Shown here: piece after piece, positions 52,139 to 58,297 of the stretch
How positions within the stretch are numbered: the stretch's first letter is position 1
Layout of the letters: each line of letters opens with the position of its first letter
Source: an uncultured Bacilli bacterium
GTDB taxonomy: Bacteria > Bacillota_I > Bacilli_A > RF39 > UBA660
Direction: 5' to 3'
Assembly (NCBI GenBank): GCA_947626565.1
Contig: CANQSQ010000007.1
Span: 1-58,297 of the forward strand
Length of the DNA stretch: 58,297 nucleotides
The notes under the pieces: model-generated
Seen by the model: the letters and a program-made list of their open reading frames with translations, nothing else
Databases searched by the model: none
What the model was told of the DNA's origin: nothing
Program-made: the position numbers and the translations under genes

Positions 52139-53455
52139 ATGTTAAAGCTTACTAATATAAATAAAGAAGAATTTGATAATTTTGTTGTTAATCATCCTAC
52201 TAAATCTCATTTTCTTCAATCATTATCTTGGGGAGAATTTTCCAAAGTAAAAAAGAAATTAACCCCTTATTATTTAGGACTAGTTAATGAAGACAATAAA
52301 ATAGTCGCTGCTACTCTTCTTTTAGAAAAAAAACTTCCTTTAAATTATTGTTACTTTTATGCTCCTCGTGGCTTTGTTATTGACTATAACAAAAAAGAAC
52401 TACTTCGTACTATGACTTCCAAAGTAATTGATTTTGCTAAAAAAAAGAAAGCAATTTTTGTTAAAATTGATCCCGATATTATTATAAAAAAATATAATTA
52501 CAACAATGAAGAAATACCACTAAATAATAATCATGAAGATATTTTTAATACTTTAAAGGAACTAGGTTTTAAACATCAAGGCTTTACTAAAAATTTTGAA
52601 ACTATGCAACCTCGTTATACCTTTCGCATTGACTTGACTCAAGATTTAGAAACAATTGAAAGTCATTTTTCTAAAACTACAAAACAACGTATTCAAAAAG
52701 CTTTAAAACTAGATACTGATGTCGTTATTGGTACTAAAGAAGATATTCATGAATTTTATCATTTAATGACTTTAACAGAAAATAGAAAAGATTTTATATC
52801 TTATACCGAAGACTATTATGAAACCTTATATGAAATTTTTAATGGTAATAAGAACTCTAAAGCTACTTTATTTTTAGGTAAAATTAATCTTAATAAAACT
52901 ATTAAGGCTTTAGAAAAAAATTTAAAAGTAATTAATAATCAAATATCTATTTTACCTATTGATAATCTTAGTAAAAGTGCTAAAGCTAAATTAACAGAAT
53001 TAACCAAACAAAAAGATAATATTAAAAATGAAATTGAAAAATATAAAAACTATAAAAAGGAATATGGTAATGAATTAACTTTAAGTGCTCATATGATTAT
53101 TGAATATGGTGACAAAGCCTGGGTATTATATGCTGGAAATCACAATATCTTATCAGAAACTTATGTTAACTATAACACCTACTTCGAGCATCTAAAGTAT
53201 TGTAAAGATAAAAATATAAAAATATATGATCAATTCGGTACTATAGGTGACTTATCCAAAGATAATCCTCGTCTAGGTCTTCATGAATTTAAGAAGAAAT
53301 TTGGCGGTGATTATGTTGAATTTATGGGTGAATGGGACTATGTAACTAATAAATTTATGTATTTTATTTTTACTAAACTTGTTCCTTTTTATCGTAATAT
53401 GGTAAGAAAACGCAGTAAGAAGGAGCTTAAAAATGAAGTTAGAAATAATAAATGA
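52139..53455 (+). CDS. FemX/MurM-like aminoacyltransferase (copy 1)
   Basis: Fem-family enzymes use aminoacyl-tRNAs to add amino acids to the stem-peptide side chain of lipid II, building cross-bridges. The protein has the double GNAT-like FemAB fold: HPTKSHFLQSLSWGEF start, YAPRGFVIDY, then KTTKQRIQKALK, an inserted antiparallel coiled coil (about residues 240-305) as in FemA, and a closing KFGGDYVEFMGEWDYVTN. Length 438 fits. The start at ATG 52139 follows AAAGGTGA. It overlaps the second copy by 23 nt. The amino acid added cannot be deduced. Confidence 0.93.
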   Translation: MLKLTNINKEEFDNFVVNHPTKSHFLQSLSWGEFSKVKKKLTPYYLGLVNEDNKIVAATLLLEKKLPLNYCYFYAPRGFVIDYNKKELLRTMTSKVIDFAKKKKAIFVKIDPDIIIKKYNYNNEEIPLNNNHEDIFNTLKELGFKHQGFTKNFETMQPRYTFRIDLTQDLETIESHFSKTTKQRIQKALKLDTDVVIGTKEDIHEFYHLMTLTENRKDFISYTEDYYETLYEIFNGNKNSKATLFLGKINLNKTIKALEKNLKVINNQISILPIDNLSKSAKAKLTELTKQKDNIKNEIEKYKNYKKEYGNELTLSAHMIIEYGDKAWVLYAGNHNILSETYVNYNTYFEHLKYCKDKNIKIYDQFGTIGDLSKDNPRLGLHEFKKKFGGDYVEFMGEWDYVTNKFMYFIFTKLVPFYRNMVRKRSKKELKNEVRNNK

Positions 53456-54734
53456 AAAAGACTTTAAAAAATTTGCTGATAAACATGAACAAATTACTTT
53501 TCATCAAACCAAAGAATGGGCAGCTTTAAAAAAAGTTAATAATTGGAATTCTTATTACTTAGCTCTAAAAGATAATAAAAAAATTATTGCCGCAACAATG
53601 ATTTTATCTAAAGAATTACCTATTATTAAAAAGAAAATGTTTTATGCTCCTCGTGGTTTTTTAATTGATTATCACAATAAAGAATTATTAAGAGAATTTA
53701 CAGAAAAAATAACTAAATTTGCTAAGGAACAAAAAGCTATTTTCTTAAAAATAGATCCCTATGTTCCCTACAAAGAACATGATAATAATGGTAACATAGT
53801 AACTGATGGTTTTGATAATAGTGATTGTATTCAAAATTTAAAAGACTTAGGCTATAAACATTTTGGCTTTAATCTTATGCAAGATACCCTTCAACCACGT
53901 TGGATGCATGTAATAGATACTGAAAATAAATCTATAGAAGATGTTATGAAAGATATGGAGTCTAAAACCAGACAAATTATCCGTAAAAATGAAAAGTCTG
54001 GTATCGTAACTAGAGAAATTACTAGAGAAGAACTACCTATTTTTAAAGATATTATGCAACATACTTCGGATCGTCGGGAATTTGTTGATCGACCCCTATC
54101 TTATTATGAAGCCATGTGGGATAGTCTTCATGACAGTGGTATTTTAAAAATTATCATTGCTGAAATTGACTTTACTATATTTGAAAAAAATACCACAACC
54201 GATTTAACTCAAATTGAACAAAGTTTAAAAGATCGTCGCTACAAAAAAGAAAATAATATTTTAAAAATGAATGAAAAAAAATATGCTCAAGCCAATAAAC
54301 ACGATGAAGAAGAAATACTCCGTTTACAAGAACAATTACAAAAAATTGCTGAGTACAAAAAAGAATATGGTAATAAAACTACGTTAGGAGGAATTCTTTT
54401 CTTAATTTATGGTAATGAGGTATTATCACTTTATGGTGGTTCTTTAGCAAAACTAATGCAATTTCAATCTGCTTATTCTACTCATTTTGCTGGTATAAAA
54501 TATGCTGTTGAACATCATTATAAAAAATACAATTTTTATGGCATAACAGGAGATTTTCGTCCAGAAAATTCTCTATATGGTTTATATCTATTTAAAAAGA
54601 GCTTTGGCGGTACCGTTGTCGAATTAATAGGTGAATTTGATTTAATTGTAAATCCTTTTTGGTATCATGCCTATAATTTTGCCTTTAATTCATACCACAC
54701 TCTAAAAAACTTTAAAAAGAAATTAACAAAGTAA
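53433..54734 (+). CDS. FemX/MurN-like aminoacyltransferase (copy 2)
   Basis: A second full Fem enzyme, 433 aa, is parallel to copy 1 throughout: QITFHQTKEWAALKK, YAPRGFLIDYHNKE, SKTRQIIRKNEKSG, coiled-coil insert (about 255-310) and the closing SFGGTVVELIGEFDLIVNP. AAGGAG lies inside the end of copy 1, and the genes are translationally coupled. Such pairs resemble MurM-MurN or FemA-FemB, which add successive residues of a branched cross-bridge. Membership is certain; the division of labour between the copies is inferred. Confidence 0.93.
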   Translation: MKLEIINEKDFKKFADKHEQITFHQTKEWAALKKVNNWNSYYLALKDNKKIIAATMILSKELPIIKKKMFYAPRGFLIDYHNKELLREFTEKITKFAKEQKAIFLKIDPYVPYKEHDNNGNIVTDGFDNSDCIQNLKDLGYKHFGFNLMQDTLQPRWMHVIDTENKSIEDVMKDMESKTRQIIRKNEKSGIVTREITREELPIFKDIMQHTSDRREFVDRPLSYYEAMWDSLHDSGILKIIIAEIDFTIFEKNTTTDLTQIEQSLKDRRYKKENNILKMNEKKYAQANKHDEEEILRLQEQLQKIAEYKKEYGNKTTLGGILFLIYGNEVLSLYGGSLAKLMQFQSAYSTHFAGIKYAVEHHYKKYNFYGITGDFRPENSLYGLYLFKKSFGGTVVELIGEFDLIVNPFWYHAYNFAFNSYHTLKNFKKKLTK

Positions 54735-54767
54735 AAAATCTTTATATCATCGATATAAAGATTTTTT
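54733..54767. terminator. Bidirectional terminator between fem2 and the prepilin-like gene
   Basis: A 16-bp perfect stem (54733-54748 with 54752-54767, arm AAAAAATCTTTATATC) with a 3-nt loop serves both convergent genes. Confidence 0.9.
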
Positions 54768-54786
54768 ATCATAAAACACTTTTCAA

Positions 54787-57705
54787 TTACCTGCCACAAA
54801 TACTAGTATTGATACCATAACGATAAATGTAAATAGTTACCTTGTGAGTATTAGCCATATTTCCAGCATTGTCCCAAGCACGAGATTGAAGAATTGCTTT
54901 ATCATCACTAGAATATAAAAAATACATATCATTCTTCGAAACACCACTAATGTCTATAACTTCCTCATATTGTGAAATATTCCAATATCCATAAGCATTA
55001 GTTATACACATATTTACAGTACAATCAGCTCCAGAACACCAAGAACTAGCTATGCCACATCGACCACCTGTAAATGTACAAGAATAAGTTGGCGTCGTAT
55101 CAAAATTAATTTTAGGTGGATCTTTATCAACAAGAGGTGCCATAAGACAATCATCAGTATTTCCTACGTTATCATTTACTAAAAGCCAATCAATCAAAGT
55201 TGTCTCTGTATAAGTTTTTGTAAACCTAGACCTTGGACATCCACTATGATCATCTTTACAATAAGCTCCTAATGTTCTATCAGCCGACGTCCAATTACCA
55301 ACAATGTCTCCATTATAACAAGTAGGAGGTGTTTTATCCACGTAAACATTATAAGAACAAGTTTTTTTATTACCAGCATTATCAAATATATCAACTGATC
55401 CCGTCTTTGTTGTAGTACTATATGTCGTATCATAAGATGCTTTGGCACAACCACTTCCGCCTGTATCACTACAAGCTTGGCTTATGGTTCTATTATTAGC
55501 CGTCCAAGCCGTTGTCGCATTTTTGGCATATCCACAAGTTGGGGCTGTTGTATCAACTTTAACTGTTTGATTGCCAGGACAACTAGCTGAGTTTCCTGCA
55601 TTATCATAAACCGTACCTGGTGAAGCAGTAGTACTATTAGTATTAGTTTTAAATTCTTTTGTAATATTTTGCTTACATCCACTAAGATTATCACTACATG
55701 TTCCATATAATGTCACCGACTTATTAGTCCAACCACTTTGTCCACCACTAGAAACACAAGTTGGTGGGGTCTTATCAACTTTAAATGTCTTAGAACACTT
55801 ATTTTCATTACCAGCACTATCTTTTACATAACCATACCAAGTAACTCCTCCTGTATCACCCTGAGTAGCGCTAGCGGTACTATTATACGTAATGCTAGTA
55901 GAGGTTGTTAAACCATAAGTTGCTACACCACTGCTTCCTTTATCAGATCTTGCTAAACTAATACTTACATTCTTAGCTTTATACCAACCAGTACTATTAT
56001 CATAGGTACCACTTAAATTAATACTACAACTTGGTGGTCCCTTATCTATTTTAATTTTCGTTGAAGAATTACTTGAACAGTTTCCAGCTTTATCACAATG
56101 TCTTAAATAAACATTTTCATTTCTCTCGGCACTAAATGGAGTCGTTGTAAATGGTGATTTGGCAGAATTATTATAAGTTGTCCAGGTACTAGTGGAATCA
56201 TATTTATATTGCCAATAATTATAACCAGACATGGTTTCATTTGTTTTAACTGTTAAACTAAAGTCTTTATTTGTCCAATTGCCATTCGTTGGATTAGTAA
56301 TTTCTGGTTTTGTTGGAGCGGTTCTATCAAGTGGAGCTGTGATATCTATTGAAACTGTATTACCAGCTTCATCAGAAATACTATATTTACCCATTCGATA
56401 ACCTTCATCAGCGAAATATGTATCTGTTGAACCACTTGTCTTAGCAAAGTTGGTCGTACTCTTCTCTGTTAAATTATTAGCGGCACTTTGAACTAAATTC
56501 TTCTTATTATATTGCCAAGTCTTAGAAATATTACCAGTAGTATCTGAATAAGTTATTTCATAATAAATACCATATGGATACTTTTCTTTATTTAACCAAC
56601 CATTAACATTATTAGTATATGATGACATAGAAGCACTTGGTTTACTATCACTTACAGTAACACTCGCAACAGCTGCCGTATTTTGCTTATTACCTTTACT
56701 ATCACGTGGATAAGCCTTTATCGTTAACGTTGGTTTTGTTTTATCAATATATACTTGAACGGTACAAGTTGTTTCATTACCTTGCTTATCTCTAATTACT
56801 ATTTGTCCTGATTTCGCATCAGCTGTGAAATTCTTTGTAAATGTCTCTCTAGCACAACCGATTCCATCTCCATCATCACAGCCCACTGTTACTTTTCTAA
56901 CACCATTTTTAGCTGTAATCCATGGAATATGACTAGTTGCATTAGCTTTATACTCCGTTTCTGATGTATATACACATTTTGGCGCCTTAGTATCGGCGTA
57001 ATTATGTGTACCAGTTGCTTTCTCCGTAATACCATACATATTAGTAGCATTTACTACGACTCTTAAATAACCTGGTGTATATTTCTTTAAATCTAAATGA
57101 ACACTTATACTAGTTCTCTGTTTTCCCTCAACGGAGCCACTATTAATTACTTCCCGCCAAGCCGATGAAGTGTTTTCTCGATAAGAAACAATATAATCAT
57201 AACCAATTATTTTATTACTATCAGTAATGGATATATCAACTCCAGCATTATTAAAAGAATTATTATAAGTAATGGTTATCTTAGGCTTTAAATCTTTAAA
57301 CTCCTCTTTAGATGTATAACTAGGACAATCTAGGTAAGTAAGATATGTATAATCACTCTTGGAATATTTGAAGATTTGTACATAAGATTTTTCCATATCA
57401 CATTCATTATCATTATAATCTTTAATCGTCTCTGAAATATATTTAGAGTTCAACAAATCTTTTAATGGAATCTTTACCTTTTGACCAACATTTTTAGGTA
57501 ATTTATTCCTGTTTTTTTGACCATACGACTGCGCCGCTAGAGTTAGATTCTCTTTTTGCTTTTCATAAAACTCATTACGGGCTTTTTCTAATAATTTACT
57601 AACTGAAGCAATAGAAATCATCATCAATATTCCAAGTATCACTACAACAGCTAATAACTCAACCATGGTAAATCCTTTACTTTTTTTCTTTCGTCTCGCC
57701 ATCAT
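54787..57705 (-). CDS. Type IV prepilin-like protein with Ig-like repeats
   Basis: The 972-residue product begins with a type III/IV prepilin signal: a basic leader (RRKKKSKG), then FTMVELLAVVVILGILM with the Gly-Phe cleavage site and conserved Glu at +5, and a pilin-like helix to about residue 60. The mature part is huge for a pilin. After a globular domain to about 240 come roughly eight repeats of 60-80 residues built around DKTPPTC, DxxGNxxxC and paired Cys, as in bacterial Ig-like domains of surface adhesins. It may be a pilus-tip adhesin or a surface protein that uses the pilin export route. Prepilin peptidase and pilus ATPase are not in the window. Confidence 0.85.
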   Translation of the reverse strand: MMARRKKKSKGFTMVELLAVVVILGILMMISIASVSKLLEKARNEFYEKQKENLTLAAQSYGQKNRNKLPKNVGQKVKIPLKDLLNSKYISETIKDYNDNECDMEKSYVQIFKYSKSDYTYLTYLDCPSYTSKEEFKDLKPKITITYNNSFNNAGVDISITDSNKIIGYDYIVSYRENTSSAWREVINSGSVEGKQRTSISVHLDLKKYTPGYLRVVVNATNMYGITEKATGTHNYADTKAPKCVYTSETEYKANATSHIPWITAKNGVRKVTVGCDDGDGIGCARETFTKNFTADAKSGQIVIRDKQGNETTCTVQVYIDKTKPTLTIKAYPRDSKGNKQNTAAVASVTVSDSKPSASMSSYTNNVNGWLNKEKYPYGIYYEITYSDTTGNISKTWQYNKKNLVQSAANNLTEKSTTNFAKTSGSTDTYFADEGYRMGKYSISDEAGNTVSIDITAPLDRTAPTKPEITNPTNGNWTNKDFSLTVKTNETMSGYNYWQYKYDSTSTWTTYNNSAKSPFTTTPFSAERNENVYLRHCDKAGNCSSNSSTKIKIDKGPPSCSINLSGTYDNSTGWYKAKNVSISLARSDKGSSGVATYGLTTSTSITYNSTASATQGDTGGVTWYGYVKDSAGNENKCSKTFKVDKTPPTCVSSGGQSGWTNKSVTLYGTCSDNLSGCKQNITKEFKTNTNSTTASPGTVYDNAGNSASCPGNQTVKVDTTAPTCGYAKNATTAWTANNRTISQACSDTGGSGCAKASYDTTYSTTTKTGSVDIFDNAGNKKTCSYNVYVDKTPPTCYNGDIVGNWTSADRTLGAYCKDDHSGCPRSRFTKTYTETTLIDWLLVNDNVGNTDDCLMAPLVDKDPPKINFDTTPTYSCTFTGGRCGIASSWCSGADCTVNMCITNAYGYWNISQYEEVIDISGVSKNDMYFLYSSDDKAILQSRAWDNAGNMANTHKVTIYIYRYGINTSICGR

Positions 57706-57728
57706 ATCACAATCCCTATCATATATTC

Positions 57729-57757
57729 AGTATACTATAATTAATTATTTTTTACAA
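57729..57757 (-). promoter_or_regulatory. Promoter of the prepilin-like gene
   Basis: On the minus strand TTGTAA (57752-57757), 17-nt spacer, TATACT (57729-57734), 24 nt before the ATG. Confidence 0.65.
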
Positions 57758-57764
57758 TAAAAAT

Positions 57765-57788
57765 CTACCAGCCTAGCTGGTAGTTTTT
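57765..57788. terminator. Bidirectional hairpin terminator at the edge of the non-coding region
   Basis: Stem CTACCAGC/GCTGGTAG (57765-57772 with 57776-57783, loop CTA) followed by TTTTT on the plus strand and ATTTTTATTG on the minus strand. No plus-strand gene leads into it, so it more likely stops leftward transcription from the non-coding region. Confidence 0.7.
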
Positions 57789-58233
57789 CATAAGTGTAGA
57801 TTATTATTGAAAGTGCACAATTGTTGTGCAATTAGTTTTAGAATTTATTTATAAGCAAATCATTTACAATAGGCAGTGATAATTCGTCATACTTGTTGTA
57901 ATATCTTATTTTTAAGATATTACAGTTTTAATTAGAATTATCACTGGGTTCCTATTGTCAATGAGGAATTGTAAATAAATTAATTGACTTTTTTCATTTT
58001 TCTAGTATAGTAATTAAAAATTACTTTAAGATATAGGAATTGTGCACTTACATTTAAAAATATTGTTCCTATATGTTTTTAGCGTGTTTTACTTTGTAAT
58101 TTTATATACTTTTTTTATGATTTTTGTTGATTTTCAATTTAAAATTTGTGCATTTTCTTTTAAAAATAAACTATTTTGACTCAATTGCACTTATTTGTGC
58201 ACTTTACTTAAAATTTAACGAGTTTTTCATAAG
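57782..58233. repeat. Non-coding segment flanked by a 13-bp direct repeat
   Basis: AGTTTTTCATAAG occurs at 57782-57794 and again at 58221-58233. Between them lie TTGTGCA-type motifs in both orientations (57813-57820, 57824-57830, 58040-58047, 58146-58152, 58195-58202), a TGCACAA/TTGTGCA hairpin (57814-57830), an ATATAGGAA/TTCCTATAT inverted repeat (58031-58039 with 58066-58074) and the nested structure at 57862-57976. The 592-base stretch from 57706 to the window end otherwise contains no gene that I can support. Confidence 0.5.
57862..57976. other. Nested inverted repeats, candidate structured RNA
   Basis: Three perfect arms are nested: ACAATAGG/CCTATTGT (57866-57873 with 57951-57958), CAGTGATAATTC/GAATTATCACTG (57874-57885 with 57935-57946) and an inner TGTAATATCTTA/TAAGATATTACA (57897-57908 with 57913-57924). 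An alternative outer stem ATTTACAAT/ATTGTAAAT (57862-57870 with 57968-57976) competes with the first. There is no protein-coding potential. The element could be a switch-like RNA, a single-stranded DNA recognition fold or a mobile-element end. No known family is recognised. Confidence 0.55.
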
Positions 58234-58296
58234 CCCTATAAGGGCCTGTTTCTGGCAAGCACTAGTTTGTGCTTGAATGGCCGCCGACTGCACTCT
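58204..58296 (-). CDS. Possible C-terminal fragment of a gene cut by the window end
   Basis: A minus-strand frame open from the window edge reads 30 codons (RVQSAAIQAQTSACQKQALI then GLMKNSLNFK) before TAA. Base composition rises to near 50% GC only here (58233-58297), unlike the rest of the window, and a CAAGCAC/GTGCTTG hairpin (58256-58262 with 58269-58275) lies inside. It could be the end of a transposase or other transferred gene, or simply non-coding structured DNA. Very uncertain. Confidence 0.2.
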   Translation of the reverse strand, partial: RVQSAAIQAQTSACQKQALIGLMKNSLNFK

Positions 58297-58297
58297 A

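Noticed and set aside
57800-57860. GTTTTAGAA near 57835 as a type II CRISPR repeat or tracrRNA
   Set aside because: Only one short match, no repeat units, no cas9 in the window.
1-58297. Mollicute genetic code (UGA as Trp)
   Set aside because: Genes end cleanly at TGA (ylxM, nth, nrnA), and conserved Trp positions use TGG.
1-58297. tRNA and rRNA genes
   Set aside because: I saw no cloverleaf-like sequence or rRNA cores; rnpB is the only classical RNA gene I could support.

Overview
This is a very AT-rich, low-GC Gram-positive (Bacillota, class Bacilli) chromosomal segment. Several genes place it in an endospore former that keeps a cell wall: spoIVA, spoVIF and an alpha/beta small acid-soluble spore protein, together with murE, a class A penicillin-binding protein, gpsB and ezrA. 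TGA is used as a stop (for example ylxM, nth, nrnA), so the Mollicute UGA=Trp code does not apply. Asn-rich low-complexity proteins, DUF285 (BspA/mycoplasma-type) repeats and large surface proteins, with otherwise Bacillus-like gene order, suggest an uncultured gut-type lineage of Bacilli (RF39/Erysipelotrichales-like). That placement is an inference, not something the sequence states.

Layout. 1-8.5 kb: ylxM-ftsY (SRP pathway), RNase J on the other strand, an orphan DUF1016 N-terminal domain, RNase Y, MurE and RecA with an SOS-box-like site. 8.6-15.2 kb: pgsA, a RodZ-like HTH membrane protein, RNase P RNA (rnpB), gpsB and a 38-codon gene, divergent from recU-ponA; then nth-dnaD. The recU/ponA/nth/dnaD/gpsB/rnpB set is the classic Bacillus neighbourhood. 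15.3-19.6 kb: cca, hup and three membrane proteins of unknown function. 19.7-23.2 kb: der, a small protein, spoVIF and spoIVA on the plus strand. 23.3-30.3 kb: a leftward run of two tandem acetate kinases, nrnA, engB and four poorly known genes, ending in a pilin-like/C39-type peptidase fusion. 30.4-38.5 kb: a 987-residue von Willebrand A surface protein, then sspA-thiI-x-ezrA and divergent rpsD, again in Bacillus order. 38.5-46.3 kb: a surface/membrane module in which two paralogous zinc-ribbon membrane proteins bracket a DUF285 protein and a clostripain-type peptidase, followed by a histidine phosphatase and a beta-propeller-like protein. 46.4-51.8 kb: a T-box-controlled CYTH-tyrS operon, ytxG-ytxH, a lipoprotein and trmB. 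51.8-57.7 kb: a small coiled-coil protein, two tandem FemX/MurM-like enzymes and a 972-residue type IV prepilin-like protein with Ig-like repeats.

The last 590 bases hold no complete gene. They contain nested inverted repeats with mutually exclusive pairings, scattered TTGTGCA motifs, a 13-bp direct repeat and a GC-richer edge cut by the window end. This is the best candidate for an undescribed structured RNA or mobile-element end.

Themes. Wall growth and division (murE, ponA, gpsB, ezrA, RodZ-like, Fem pair), spore assembly (spoVIF, spoIVA, sspA), RNA turnover and tRNA maturation (rnjA, rny, rnpB, cca, thiI, trmB) and a varied surface proteome dominate. Transcription signals are unusually legible: many promoters match TTGACA-N17-TATAAT closely, and most units end in clean hairpin-plus-T-run terminators.
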